Below are positions 46,005-60,021 of a stretch of DNA of 64,000 nucleotides, one piece after another. The notes beneath the pieces are model-generated. The model was not told the origin of the DNA. It made no database searches and was given only the letters and a program-made list of their open reading frames with translations. This DNA is from Selaginella tamariscina (lineage: Eukaryota; Streptophyta; Lycopodiopsida; Selaginellales; Selaginellaceae), in assembly GCA_003024785.1 (NCBI GenBank), contig PUQB01000098.1, positions 806,805 to 870,804 of the forward strand. Reading direction: 5' to 3'. The translations under genes were made by a program, and so were the position numbers. The number at the start of each line of letters is the position of its first letter. Positions within the stretch are counted from its first letter, which is position 1.

Positions 46005-49000
46005 ACAACTATTGGTAACTCCTTTCATAGCTTTTCAATTTCCAATTACTTTTTTTTCTTGATTCTTCTCCCTTGTTTTTCCTTTTTCTTTCTTTCACGG
46101 ATCATGGCAGATTTTGATCAATTTCAACGTGAGCACCAAATGTTGCTTCATGAGCTAACCACTTTGCACCAAGTGGTCACAGATCTGCAAGGTTCCACCA
46201 ACGCGGGGCATACAACTGCTGATGCATCCTCCAAGGCTGCTGCACAGGCTCTCTCTCAAGCATTCATGGTTTCCTCTCCATCAAACTCTTCTCAGAACCA
46301 AAGATCAGCATGCCAGAGAAATTCAATGGCAATCGCACCGATTTCCAAGGTTTCCTACATCAAATCAGGCTTTTGATACGCATGCAACCACACCGCTACT
46401 TGACTGATGCAAAAGGTTGGCCTTATGGTATCCTTACTAGTTAGATCCCCATGGCTTGGGTTGCCCTTTTGCTAGAGCGTGACGACCCATTGATGGAAGA
46501 CTTTGAAGGATTCGTGGCCACCTTTGAATCCTACTTTGAAGATCCCAATAAGTACTGTTTCGGATGCACAAAGTTAAGGAAGCTCACACAAGGATTTCGA
46601 TTAGCTTCTGTCTATAAATCTAAATTTCAGCAACTCTGCACAAATATTCCATGAGACGAGACTACATTGATTGAACACTTCTATTTTTTTGGGTTGAGGG
46701 ATGACGTGAAGGACTTCTCCTACATTAATGAATGCCCAAATCTTAGTGGAGATCATGCAATAGGCTGTTCGCTGCGACAACCGTTTGTTCAAGCGTTGTC
46801 AGGAAAAATCCCGTCAACAATTCCTACAAGCCAATTTTGTAGCTGTAGCACATGTTCCTACGACACCTTTTGGATTAGTTCCTATGGAGGTTGACAAATA
46901 CAGCTGAGAGTAATGTCATTGTGGTGAGAACTTATGTGTATTGTGGTGAAGCAGGACACAAGGTGGCAGAATGTCTTGTTAAAGCCAGGAAGTTCAAGAC
47001 ACGTGAAGTTGAAGCAAAGTTTAATGTCCACTTCGTCTAGGAGCCACGAAATTGGACATAGGTGCAGGCTCCATTGATGTTGCTCATACCATCCCATCAC
47101 TCAAGTTTCCTGTACACATTCGCCTCAATGATCGAGAATTCAAGGAGTTTGCCTTGTTAAACACTGGTGCAAATACATGCTTCATGAATGACACTTTTGC
47201 AACTCAGCATGGCATTCCGGTGGTGAAGTTGAAATGTGCAGTTCCTGTAGAGGTTGCAAATGGTCGTCTGATTACTTTTGGTGCAGTTACCCATGCTACC
47301 ACACCTCTCTCTTGCACTCATGGCGCATTCAATTGTTCAATTTCCTTCAACTTGATCAAGACTCGGACGACTCCATCGTTTTGGGCATGCCATAGTTCGT
47401 GGTTGCAAATTCTCAAATCCACCTCCTGTCAAATTCGTCAGCACATTCGCAGGCTCTCCTCACTCCTGTGCATTCACATGCTTCTGTACAGGATTCTTCC
47501 AATTCTGTACACTCGTCAACATCTGCACAGGTTTCCCCAATCTTACTCTTTTCATTACTCTGCTTTTGTTCTATCCCCCAAGATCCTTCCTCTTTTTATT
47601 CACAGCTCCCTCCTTCTCTCTCCAAGTTCTTACCACTACTATGCATGAACTTGCCACTGATCCTGCTCCTTTTCATCTTTTTGCTTTTCAAATAACTCTT
47701 ACATCCTCTTTTACCTCTTTTGTATCTGACTCTCATGTTTTTCAACTCTTCTCCTTCTCCTTCTCCTACTTCTTCCCTACCATCCAAGTATCATTCCTTT
47801 CAGGACATTTTTGATAAGCACAAGGTTGCAGTTCTTTCTATTCACATGTCCTACGACTGTTCTATCGATTTTGCAGAAGGAAAGACTCCACCGTTCGGAT
47901 CGATTTATGCACTATCACCTACAGAATTGGAGGTTCTTCACCAATACATCGAGGACAACTTGGCATCTGGTTTCATTCATTACTCAAGGTCCCCTGCAGG
48001 AGCACATATCTTCTTTGTCAAAAAGAAAAATAGGAGTTTGCGTTTGGTTGTGGACTACAGGGGTTTGAATCAAGTCACCATCCGAAACCGATACCCGTTA
48101 CCATTGATCCCGGAACTTCTTGATCAGCTTTGAGGAGCAAAGATGTTCATGAAGATCGACTTACGAGGGGTTTACAATCTTATACGGATTCGTCCAAGCG
48201 ATGAGTGGAAGACTGCCTTTCGTACAAGGTATGGACACATCGAGTACACGGTGATGCCTTTCGGACTTACAAATGCCCAAGGACCAGACGGCACATGATA
48301 GCATGTACGACTAGTTCTACAGAAGCTTCGCGACCATGGCCTGTATGCGAAGTTGGAGAAGTGTTTTTTTAACAGGGATATTGTGGAGTTCTTGGGCTAC
48401 ATTGTCTCTCTTGCTGGCGTTTCAATGGACATGCACAAGGTGAAGACTATCATGAAGTGGGAGAGGCCCAAGTCTAACAAGACGTACAATTTTCTTGGCT
48501 TTGCAAACTTCTACAGGCGTTTATACAGGACTTCTCCAAGCGTGTACTTCCACTCACGGAACTCACCAAGCACATAGGGGATTTCTCTTGGTCCGATAAG
48601 GCAGAACATGCATTCATAGCACTCAAGGACACCTTCACGATAGCTCCAATTTTAGCACATCCTGATCCTTCTTGTCCTTCTTCGTTGAAGCAGATGCTTC
48701 GTACTTTGCAATAGGTTCTATCTTATCATAAGTTGAAAAAAATAAGTTACTCCATCCTGTAGGCTTTCACTTTCGTAAGTTCCTTTCGGCGGAGATCAAT
48801 TACAAGATTCATAATAAGGAACTCAAGGTTATTGTGGATTCATTCGAGGAGTGGCGGCACTTCTTGGAAGGTGTTACGCATCCTATACAAGTTCTTACGG
48901 ATCACAAGAACTTAGAGTTTTCTCAAACGGCTGGTCAATCGACAACAGGCTAGGTGGGTGAATTCTTATCACATTTTGATTTTGTCATCGTCTACAGGCC

Positions 49001-50420
49001 TAATTTGAAATGGCAAATCGGATGCATTATCTAGGTGCTCTTACCTTGCACCGACCCTGAGCGATCCTGCATATGATTGTCAAAAGCAAGTGTTGTTGAG
49101 TCATGATCGTTTTGGACTTGCGGCACTACAGGTTCATCAGGCTCCAGTAGATTCAACACTTCTATAGGACATCTGTTTGCAATTGGCTACAGACGACTTG
49201 GCAAAGAATGTGTTATCACATATTTGTCTTGACATTGCAAGCTCCTCTTCCTCCAATTCTCGTACAACTACATGTTTGCCATGTAAGACGGACTCCTGTA
49301 TCGGGAAGGTCTCCTGTACATTCTTGTTGGTGTTTACAGAACTCGTGTGGTACATAATTGTCATGATACCCCAACTACATGACATTTTGGTGTGGCCAAG
49401 ACAGTTGAGTTAGTGACTCGTAACTATTGGTGGCCTGGGTTGCAAGGTTTTGTGGAAAAGTTTGTACGGAGTTGTGACACCTGCAACAAGTCGAAGATGC
49501 CTTGTCACTGCCCTCTCGTTTTCTTCGCCCTCTCATTTTCTTATCCTCTTCCTATTCCCTTTGCTCCTTGGAGGTCTATTTCTATGGATTTTCTCATAGA
49601 TCTTCCTCCTCATGGATTTGATGCAGTTCTTGTGGTGGTTGACTGTTTCACCAAATAGGCTCATTTCCTACCATGTAACAAGGCGGCTACAGTCCAGACA
49701 ATTGCTGAGTTGGTGATTCACGAAGTGTTCCGACATCATGGTCTTCCTGAGAGCATTGTTTATGATCAAGGCTCACAATTCATGTCCAAGTTTTGGCGAG
49801 AGCTTCTCTGTAGTCTACAAGTTAAAGCAGATCTTTCTTCAGGATATCATTCGCAAACTGATGGGCAATCAGAACACAATTCAGACCTTAGAGCAATATC
49901 TTTGTTGCTTCATTAGTTAATAATAGGACAACTGGTCGGACCTTCTTCTTATGGTGAAGTTTGCCTACAACAACTCCGTTCATGCATCTACATGCTAGAC
50001 ACCTTTCTTCTCGCTCTTACAGACTACCATCCATGTTTTGACTTTGCTCCTCTTGCTTCTCCTTTTCTGCTTCTGCAGTACAGGATCGTCTTCAGCATCT
50101 TCATCAGGTACATGATGATCTCCGGGTTCATCTTCATCAGGCACAGGAACGATACAAGCGTCATGATGAAGTTCATCTTCAGCTAGCACATGCATACAAG
50201 ATTGGTGATCTCGAGTGGCTCCTTCGTCGGCATATTTACACCAACAGGCCTTCTTCTAAGTTAGATTTTCAATGATTGGGCCCTTACAGGATTGTGGCTG
50301 AGGTCAATCCTATAGCTTTTCGATTAGAGTTACCATTTACGATGAAACTTCATCCTGTCTTTCACACCTCTTTGTTAGAACCATACCATCCTTCTTCTCT
50401 TCTTGGTCATGTGTTTTAAA
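45559..50420 (+). mobile_element. Ty3/Gypsy element D, same family as C, no 3' LTR seen
   Basis: Plus strand. Parts: 5' LTR (45559-46004), gag from 46104 (MADFDQFQREHQMLLHELTT), a later gag block (LTQGFRLASVYKSKFQQLC, near 46590), zinc-knuckle zone near 46920, protease-like zone (47052-47300), reverse transcriptase (48010-48260, [20 protein letters not shown]), RNase H remains, integrase zinc finger (RSCDTCNKSK near 49470), DDE core (WRSISMDFLIDLPPHGFDAV; HHGLPESIVYDQGSQF) and a C-terminal block ([16 protein letters not shown] near 50350). Runs into Harbinger-like DNA near 50420-50440. Its LTR differs clearly from that of C. Broken in many places. Confidence 0.82.
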
Positions 50421-50439
50421 AAGCTGTAGAGGCTTTCTT

Positions 50440-51416
50440 ATAGCTCTCGCAAAGAAGAGGATCCAAACCCATATGTTGTACTTGAAACACAAGATCCAAG
50501 AGACATTAATGAGGATGACAAGTTAGAAGTGCAAATTGAATCCAAAAAAGTGTCAATTGCTACAAGGAAGAAGCATAAGTGTACACCTAAAGGATCTAAT
50601 GATCTTCTAGAGCATATGGACGAACAAAGGAAAACAATAATACGAGAGCTCCAAGAGAGTAACTTCCAAATGATTGAGCATATGGAGGCAGCAGATGATC
50701 GATGTCATTAAGCTTTTCAAATAGCTGTTAATAGATGATTGTGCAAGGAACACAAATGATGTGTGAAGAAGTTAAACTTATTGGGGAGGCTTTCTTCACA
50801 AGAGGTAAACCTCTTATTCTTTATTGCAATTTAAAGATTAATGCATAGGAGTAAACTGTGGGAGATGTCGACAGTGGCACTATTAGAAACTCTAAACCAA
50901 GCACTGTTAGAACCTCTACACTAGCCTCTGTTTCTATTTCAAGCTTTTTAATATGACAACAATTAATGCACATAATACAGTTAAATAAGTTATAACCTTA
51001 GCTAATCTTAATTTAAATAATACAATTAATAATATTTTTAAAATAAGAAATATAAAATAGCAATAATTTTATAAAATATTAAATATATAAAATAACTTAT
51101 AGACTTATTACATATTTTCTATAATTTTCTAAGTGTTATACAATTTTTTGAAATTAATAAGGCTCTTTGAGAAAGATAGTCGGCATCATGATTAAATTGT
51201 TCAAGATCAAAATCTTCAACAAACTTATCATTTCTTGCAATTATTAAATTGTGTAAAACACAACAACTTAATGATATTATTTGCAAGCATGCCCCGTGCT
51301 AGTAATTTTCATATTCCAAAAGCTCTCTCAACTGCAATCCTCATAAATGAACGAAGGAAGTTATATCTTTAGCACTGTACCTGTGACCAAATGAGGTAAA
51401 ACATAATCATACATTC
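50440..51416. mobile_element. PIF/Harbinger-like DNA transposon remnant, left part
   Basis: Two convergent coding remains. On the plus strand 50444-50711 stays open and reads KEEDPNPYVVLETQDPRD then a charged helix (RKTIIRELQESNFQMIEHME), like the C-terminal part of the Myb/SANT-type partner protein of PIF/Harbinger. On the minus strand 51395-51119 reads as the end of a DDE transposase: FMRIAVERAFGI near 51330, then CCVLHNLIIARNDKFVEDFD near 51240, stop at 51121-51119. The two blocks lie in different frames and a stop follows AFGI, so the transposase is dead. No terminal inverted repeats were fixed. The element continues beyond I at 60249. Confidence 0.55.
51119..51395 (-). pseudogene. Harbinger-type transposase 3' end, pseudogene
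   Basis: VERAFG followed about 40 residues later by CCVLHN is the conserved tail of the HARBI1/DDE_Tnp_4 transposase family, which cuts and pastes its own transposon. A splice-acceptor-like TCACAG precedes the block. The gene is interrupted upstream by retroelement I and by a frame change between the two motifs. Confidence 0.55.
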
Positions 51417-51628
51417 TGTTATGACCATATAACAAATCAAAGAGAATTCCCCAAAAAGGTATAAGTTAAAATATTCTTAAGGAGCTATACCTAGATCTAA
51501 GAGAATTAAGGGTGCACTAAGATTGGGGGGAAGCCTTTTTTGAAGAGCAGTGTGGAGACTAAAGACAGCTCGAGGGAAGTCAAGTGGTTTTGTGAGGGTC
51601 TCTAGTTTGTATGTAGTGGTACCTAACA
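51417..51628 (+). repeat. Element I 5' LTR
   Basis: 212 bp, aligns with 60022-60243. Short for a plant Gypsy LTR. Confidence 0.85.
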
Positions 51629-51631
51629 ATT

Positions 51632-51644
51632 TGGTATCGGAGGC
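51632..51644 (+). promoter_or_regulatory. Element I primer-binding site
   Basis: TGGTATCGGAGGC lies three bases after the LTR and resembles the initiator-tRNA-Met site TGGTATCAGAGC with small differences. Confidence 0.65.
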
Positions 51645-51781
51645 AAGGTTCGAGATGAGTACTAGTGGGAAGGAGAGAACAACACCAATGAGTGGACGAA
51701 CCAGGAAATCATGCTCGAACTATACAATATGGAAAAGGATTCCAAGCAATTTCAAGAGTATGCGACTAGTTCCTTGGAGGT

Positions 51782-52315
51782 TGTTAAACAAAAAAAAAGG
51801 AAACCCCACCTTTTCTTGTTTAACTGATTTCCTTTATCCTAACCTTTAAGAAAGGCTACACACTTTCTTTACATCAACTCTCCACACATACATATATTAA
51901 AACACCTTCTCTCAATGCCACAATGACTGGTCTTCGAAGTCAAGGGCAAGAACGGATTTTGGCTATTGCCTTGTTAGACCCATTCATTGAGAGTATACAT
52001 AACACACACACAAGATTTATAATATGCACCTTCATTACTAACATGAATACAAGAGAACAAATGTGGAGACTCTCTCTCTCCTATTGGAACTTCTTGTGGA
52101 GACCCTTTCCGTTGCCCTAACTACTCCTTAATTACCCTTCCTCTGCCACATCATCCTTTTCCTTTCTGAAATTTCCTTTTCCTTTTCTTTTCCTTTTCCT
52201 CTCGGTAAGGATTTTCCTTCTTCACAGCCTTTCCTTCCATGCTTACTACAGACCTTCCTACCCTTATTCTCTCCACAATAGGATGTCCTATGCTCCTAAT
52301 ATTTTACCTTTAACA
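51782..52315 (-). repeat. Element H 3' LTR
   Basis: 534 bp, TGTTAAACAA to CCTTTAACA; same family as the LTRs of G. Confidence 0.88.
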
Positions 52316-55300
52316 CTGCCCCCTCCTTATTTGTTGCTGTGTCCTCACGGCAACTATCCTACTCCTTCCTTTGTTGATCTTCATGGATTCTCTCCTTTAT
52401 ACTTCCAAAAGTTGTTCTTCACTTTCCTAAGTTCTTGGTTGGAAGTTGATACCTTAAGTTGCAGCACTTGATTTCCTGCATCTTGTTCCTTAGGATCAGC
52501 ATTTGCTTTCTCTTCCTGTTCCTGAATAGTTTTTCCTTCATGTTCCTTTGGCTTCTTTTCTGTGTTTATATTCACTTGCTTTAAAGGATCTATGGTATAC
52601 ACATATGTATACTCTGAAGGTTGTTCCTGCAAATCAATCTTATATAGGATTGCCTTATAAACTTTTCTGTAATTAGGTCTGTCGTTTTCCTTCTGCTGAA
52701 CAGTTTTCTTTCCTTTCAGCACTACGTGAAGGTCAATATTATTAAGACCTTCAAGTTAGGATATGCTTTCAGGATTTCTACTCTTTCTGATCATCTAGCC
52801 CATTAAACCAATCATATCCTTCTAAAACAAGAGTCGGATTTCCTTTTTAACATACCTTTTAGTATGATTATAGATCACTAGTTTTCCTTCTCCTTCTTCT
52901 ACCATCATCTTTCCTGTTCTTCCATTCTGAATAACCTTATCAGACTTAATCCATAGTTGGCTAAAACATAGTATAAACAGTTCCTTTTCTTCTTTTTGTA
53001 GGACAAGCAAGGATATCCTATATTTGAATCCTTTTACTGTGATAGTGACTCCTCTCATTATGTCTAGTGCCTTACACTTCGTTGATCAGCCATTTTAAGG
53101 TTAAATGGGCAGGTTGGATTGGTCCTAAACCATCCTTTTACATTCACCTTCTTCAATAAAATTCACACCTGAACCTCCATCTATTAACACTCTTTAACTT
53201 ATTCTGCCCACATATACTGTGATGCAAGGAACTGTCCATCATAATCACCTTCATATAGTACTTCCTTATCCATTTTACAAACTGTATATCCTTCACTCGA
53301 AGGTGATGTTTGTTGAACTAAACTTAATGCATTTAATATCTGGTTTCTTATGTAAGGAGCTACCTTTATCAACTGTCCAAGCGTAACCTTTACCTCCTGA
53401 TTTATAGCTTGGTGATACATGGAGTCCATTGTTTTATCATGTAATGGTAATGAAAAACCTTTTTTCACCTTTGTTTATACCTTCTGATTGTTATCAGTCT
53501 GACCTTTTCTTCAGGATCCTGCTCCTGCTTTACATTTTCCTGTAACAAGCTCTCCTTCTTGTTAGGAATAGTACTACCTCTCCTTCTCCATAATAAGAGG
53601 ATTCCTTTCCTTCTCTTGAAGAGCTATAACTGCCCTTGCAACGGGTGGATACTCATCTTTTCCTCCTCTATTTGAATAAGCCGTGTTGTAGGCTGCACAT
53701 TAGTCATTCTGGTGGAAGTAGGAGGTTGTACATTCCGCCTAGGACATTCCCTAGAGATATGTCCTGTTTCACCACATGTATAACAAACCTGGGAAGGAAA
53801 ATTCCTACCCTGTGGTCCTTGTTTATCATTGACCTGATTATATTGCTCATTTTGCCTCTTTGACCTTGATAAGGTCTTTTCTCCTCTATATTGTTTATCA
53901 TTTCTTTCTATAAGGATCTATCCTTTTGTCCATTGTATGGACCATTTTTTCTCCATAATATATCCTCTCTGTTTTCGTAAGGAACATCATTCCTTCTCTC
54001 ATAATATTCCTTCTGATATGAATATATTATTTTCCTGTTCTCATAAGGAATACATTATCATTCCTATCATTCCCACGTTCCTATTAGGTGGGAACCTTCT
54101 AGGAGGTGGACGTTCATCCATTCTCTTCTCTCTCTATCAGCCACATTCTGGTTCAGGAAATCTGCATTTCGGCTACATGTCCTTCCTTTCCACATATTTG
54201 GCATGTAGGCAGTTGCAGCCTACATTCCTCCACGTATGGCCAGGATTGTTACATTTAGTGCACCATACTTTTGCCTTTATCTTCCTTAACTGTCATTCCC
54301 TTTAAGTTTTCATCATTTGAGCCAATGCTTTCTCATCTATTGGATATTTACGAACCTTTACTACATCAGCTTTTCTTCCTCTTCATCAGAGGATTCTTCC
54401 TTTCTTCCATATACTTTCAACTTTCCTTCTGCAATCTTTTCTATCTGCCTTCTCTTCTTCTCATATATTTTTAATTGATTAATGAGATCCTCTCTATCCT
54501 TTTCATTGATAGTAGTGCTAGATCTCTATATGGTTTTAGCAACCCTTGCTTATACCATTGCAATAAGGCATCCATCTTTACATATGCCTTACACTTTTTC
54601 TCATGTTTCTTAAAACGGTGTGTATATTCATCTATCTTTTCTGTTTTGCCTTGAAGGATAGTCCTTAACTTCTCTAAATGTTCCTCCGGCAATTCCTCCT
54701 TTCTGAAATATTCCTTAAAGCATCAGTAACCTTCTGATAATCCTCTCTGACTTCCTTTTCTAAATCATAATACCAGTCAGAGGCATTTCCTTTCAATGTA
54801 TGTGGAAATATAAGCAGCCTTTCTGCATCCGTCACCTTATACAGTTTTACTACCTCTTCAAACTGTTGTAAGTGCCTTTTCGGATTTTCCTTTCTTTCCT
54901 GCAGAGAATGTGGGATACATCACCGTACCCCCAAACATTCCCGGGAAAAGTGCCATATTTGTAATAATCCTTTGCTCTGGTGTATTTCCTCTTACACCTT
55001 CCTCCCTTCCTCTTCGGGAGTTCTCAGGAGATCCTTCTCCTTGCAATCTCGGTATATGAACAGGCACTCCTTCCTTCCTCTCACAGTTTCCTCTAAACCA
55101 GCTGTTTGATACTGCCTCCAATTCTCTGGATCAGCCTCAGATTTCTGTATTGTTATCCTCTACTATCTTCCAAGGATATTTTGACGTCTATTTTCGTCAG
55201 TTTCAGGTTGCTGTTGGGCAGCCACTCTATTGGCCTGCCTTTGGTTCCTCTGATCAGCTAAGGCTGGATCAGGACGATGGTTCCTCCAGGTTCCATTCAT

Positions 55301-55399
55301 TCCTTCTCCTTTACACATCCTACATTCAGCCTTTTTCAGAATGAAATTTTATCTTTTTAGCCTCTTTTCTCAATGAATGCTAACACTGCAATGGCGAAA

Positions 55400-55416
55400 T
55401 CCCTCCGTGGTCGCCA
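55400..55416 (-). promoter_or_regulatory. Element H primer-binding site
   Basis: Minus-strand TGGCGACCACGGAGGGA two bases from the 5' LTR; identical to the site in G and A. Confidence 0.75.
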
Positions 55417-55418
55417 AA

Positions 55419-55848
55419 TGTTAAACAAGAAAACAGAAACCCCACCTTTTCCTATTTAACCGGTTTCCTTTCTCCAACCTTTAAGAAAGGCTACACACTT
55501 TCTTTCTCAACTCTCCACACATACATATATTAAAACACCTTCTCTCAAGCCACAATGACTCTCCAAAGTCAAGGGCAAGAACGGATTTTGGCTATTGCCT
55601 TGTTAGATCCATTCATTGAGAGTATACATACACACACACACAAGATCTTAAATATGCACCTTCATTACTAACATGAATACAAAGAAACAAAGTGTGGAGA
55701 CTCTCTCTCTCCTGTTGGAACTTCTTGTTTTCCTCTTGATAAGGATTTTCCTTCTTCACAGCCTTTCCTTCCATACTTACTACAGACTTCCTACCCTTAT
55801 TTTCTCCACAATAGGATGTCATATGCTCCTAATATTTTACCTTTAACA
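55419..55848 (-). repeat. Element H 5' LTR
   Basis: 430 bp; same family as 51782-52315 and shorter than the other copies. Confidence 0.88.
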
Positions 55849-58800
55849 GAGGTGATTCATGGGCAGTTGGATACTATTGAAGATCAACTTGCTCAAGGAC
55901 CATGACTGGTAAGACCAGGGTGCTAGATCGTCTTCATGTTCCACCTTTTACTGATAGAGAATCTTTAGATGAGGCTATGAGTTGGCTTGAGATAGGAGGG
56001 AACTTGCTCACTGCACAAGGAGTGACTACCAAAGTAGGCTATGATAGCTGTATTAGTAACCTTGAAGGATAAAGTTGGAGGTGGTGGACCACGCATTCGA
56101 AATCAGCACCAGTTAGCTCACCAGGAGTGATTGCAACTTGGGAGGAGTTCTCTGAGCTATTTAAGGAGTATGCTCCTCGGTTCGATGTGTCTCATGCAAG
56201 GCGTGAATTGCGACATTTAGAGCAAGGGAAGATGACCTTGGACGATTACATTGAGAAATTGAGTCAATTACTTTGCCGTGTACCTGACGTGTCTGTCAAC
56301 CAGCAGAAGGATTATTTTGTAGATGGGCTGCGAAGTGCTAACTTGCGTAGACATCTTAACTCGGTGATTCAGTCCAAGACTTTGAGGAGCTGTTCGAATA
56401 TGCTCGCTTGCTAAATGAGAGGATAAGGTGTTTAAGGAGAATGAGCGACATGGCAAGAAGCGTGGTAGGAGCACCTCTCCAAGTCCTCGTGAGCACCAGG
56501 AGTATAGAGGGAATAGCCATCGTGCTAGGCCGAAGTCCAAGCTGGTAGCTTCTAGTTCTTATCGCACCGACAATCGGCCTAAGAAGATTGTCAAGGTGTT
56601 TGATAGTGAACGTTGCCACCTGTGTGGAGAGGTGGGACACTGGAAGGCCAATTGTCCAAGGAGGAACAAGCCCAAGGGCAAGGGTTCAATGGTGACAAGG
56701 ACAAGAAGAGGAGATGCGTGGAGAGGAACACAAGGGAGATAGTTCTAAGCCACGAGGTAAATTTTTGTCTGTTCTTGCTCGACAGGTAAACTGCATGGCA
56801 CGGGAGGAGCCACACACACGTGCTATTGTGGTGGAGGGACGACTTGGTGAACGTCCAGTGCGAATCCTCTTGGATAGCGGAAGTAGCGATAACTTTGTAT
56901 CAGCAAAGTTAGTGCAGGAGTGCAGCTTGCCCATGAAGACTGTGCCTCAATACGAGATTGAGGGCTCAGCTACTGTCACACAGAGCTGGAATGCTTGTGT
57001 GGAGGAGTTACAGCTGACGGTTGGCAAAACTCAGCTGGTGGAGACTTTCTTCTTGCGGAGCTAGCGCGTGTGGACCTCATCCTTGGGATGAGCTGGCTGG
57101 AGCGTGTGGATCCTGAGATCAAGTGGAGCATCAAGCGAGTGAAGCTTGAGTACAGTGGAGTGAAAGACACTTGGTTTGGAACAAGGCTTGAGTCTCCAAA
57201 CAAGTATCTTTCTACTATGTCTTTGAAGAAATATCTCCGTAATAAAGAAGATCAAGTCTTTCTGATGTATATACGTGAGTTAGATTCTTCTAATGTCACA
57301 TTGGGCGAGGCTGCTGTGCAAGTTGTCCTTGAGGAATTTGCTGATGTCTTCCCTCCTGAGCTACCTCATGGCTTACCACCTGCAAGAGGTGTGGAGCATG
57401 AGATTGTGTTGGAACAGGGTACGAAAGCCATTTACCGTAAGCCGTTCCGACTGAGCCATGCTGAGGAGCAAGAGGTTAAGAGACAAGTGATGGAGCTATT
57501 GGAATATGGCTTCATACAACCGAGCAAGTCTCCATTTGGTGCACCAGTATTGCTTGTCAGGAAGAAGGATGGCACCATGAGGATGTGCATAGACTACAGA
57601 GCTCTCAACAAGCAAACAGTGAAGGACAGGATGCCCATGCCACGTGTGGATACTATCATGGATCATCTCGGTGGAGCCAGAGTGTTCACCAAGATAGATT
57701 TGCGTAGCGGGTATCATCAGATTGCTGTGAAGGAGGCAGATATCTACAAAACTGCTTTCAACACTAGCTTCGGGCATTTTGAGTTCACTGTTATGCCATT
57801 TGGCTTAACAAATGCCCCAGCCACATTCACTCGGTTGATGACTGAGGTGTTTGGTGACTACTTGCATGACTTTGTGGAGATCTTCCTCGACGATATTCTT
57901 ATTTACAGTAAGAATATGAAGGAGCATGTGGAGCATTTGCGGAGAGTTCTTCAATTGCTGAGGAGAACAAGCTCTATGCAAAGAAGAGCAAATGTGCATT
58001 TGCTCAGTGCGAAGTGGAGTATTTGGGTCACATTGTGACGCCAAGTGGAGTGAAGACTGATCCACAGAAGGTGGCAGTGGTGGAGCAATGGCCAGTTCCT
58101 AGCAATGCACAAGAGTTACGGAGTTTCTTGGGCATGGCTGGTTATTACCGGCAATTATGCCAAGAAAGCTTAACTAGGTTGCTAAGGAAGGACGTTCCCT
58201 TTGCATGGAGTGCTTCAGAGGAGAGCAGTTTCCAAGCTTTGAAACAAGCTTTGGTACGTGCACCAGTTTTATGTATTGCAGATCCCTCTAAGCCTTATGA
58301 GGTATCGTGTGATGCAAGTGGAGTGGCCATTGGAGCTGTACTTATGCAAGAGGGAAGGCCTATTGCTTATGAGAGTCGTACTTTGAATCCTGCAGAGCAA
58401 CGGTACTCAACGTATGAGCAAGAACTACTGGCTATTGTTAATGCATTACGAGTTTGGAGGCACTATCTTTATGGTGCAAGTTTCAAGGTGTTTACAGATC
58501 ACAAGCCTTTGGTGTATCTGTTCACACAGAAAGAGTTAAACTCTCGGCAAGCTCGCTGGATGGTTAAGCTCATGGAGTTTGGCGAATTTCCTATTGAGCA
58601 TCGCAGGAAAGACTAACGTGGTGGCAGATGCTTTGTCACGCGTTAGGAGAGCCACAGTAGTGGGAGAATTCCAAACACGCTTATGTAATGCATTAACAAG
58701 GACGGTCAGTGAGTTTAGCCAAGTAGTTCAACATGCTCAAGCACAAGAGCCGAGGTGCAGGAGCTCAAAGGACAGCTAGAGCCACCATTCTCATTTCAGG

Positions 58801-60021
58801 ATGGGGTTTTGTACTACAATGGCCGTGTGTACCTTCCTCGTGTGGACCATTTGATCAACCAGGTACTATATTTTCATCATGATCGCCCGGAGGCTGGTCA
58901 TTTTGGGGGGAGGAAAACGTATGAGTTGATCAAGAGGAGGTTCTACTGGAGGAATATGAAAGCTGATATCATAGAGTACTGCAGGACTTGTGACAAGTGT
59001 CAGCAAGTAAAGGTGCCCAGGGAGAAACCAGGTGGGCTATTAGTACCATTGCCTATTCCAGACAGGCGATGGGGCAGTATCTCTATGGACTTTGTCACCC
59101 ATTTGCCAAGGACACAGAGGCAGAATGAACAGGTGTGGGTCATTGTGGACAGGTTGACAAAGTTTGTCAAGTTAGTTCCCTTGGGGAAGAATGTGAATGC
59201 ATCCGAGCTGGCTACGATGTATTTACAACATGTATTTCCTATCCACGGATTTCCAGATGATATTGTAAGTGATAGGGACTCCAAGTTCACTTCTAGCTTT
59301 TGGAGAGGCTTTTTAAGTGCATAGAAGTGAAGCTTAAGCTGTGTAGTAGATCATCCCGAAACAGATGGGCAAACAGAGAGGGTGAACCAAGTTCTGGAAG
59401 ATATGCTAACCAGAAGGAAGGGGGATAAGTATATTCCATTACTCGAGTTTGCTTATAATAACAGCCAGCACAGTGGCATTGGAATGAGTCCATACTATGC
59501 TATGTTTGGACGACATCCCAAGACAGCTTTTGAGCTCGGTTTAGCAAGTAAGAAGGCTCAAGGCAACATGGATGAGGAAGCTAAAGATCTGAGTGTTGAA
59601 CTTGAAAACATTCAGAGTTTGTGCAAGAAGAACTTACAAGCAGCTCAGAGCCGAGCTATCAAGTTTGCTAATGAGCACAGAAGCTTCCGAGAGTTCCAGG
59701 TGGGGGATTATGTATATCTCCGAGTGGTATTTGCCACACATGTACGGAGTTGTGGCCTTACGGAAGGGACGCAATGATAAGTTGTCTCCCAGGTACTCAG
59801 GTCCTTATGAGATTCTGGAGCGTATCGGTAAGGTGGCATATTATACGGCTGCCAGAAGGAGTGAGGGTGCACCCAGTGTTTCACGTTAGCCAGTTAAAGA
59901 GAGTACTCACAAGGAACGAGTCCCGGGTAGATTCTTTGTGGATGTACGAGGCTAATGATATAGGACCAATTGAGTAAGTTATACTGCCCTTGAGGACAAG
60001 GACTTGCTAATGGGGGAGGAT

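Larger units (their letters stand above)
51782..55848 (-). mobile_element. LTR element H, gag-protease only, nested in I
   Basis: 4.07-kb minus-strand element of the same family as G. LTRs 51782-52315 and 55419-55848, target duplication GAGGT at 51777-51781 and 55849-55853, inside the gag of element I. Primer-binding site 55400-55416 (minus). Protease zone about 53468-52822, gag about 55121-53900 (GMFGGTVMYPTFSAGK). No reverse transcriptase or integrase part, as in G. More worn than G, with several breaks. Confidence 0.88.
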
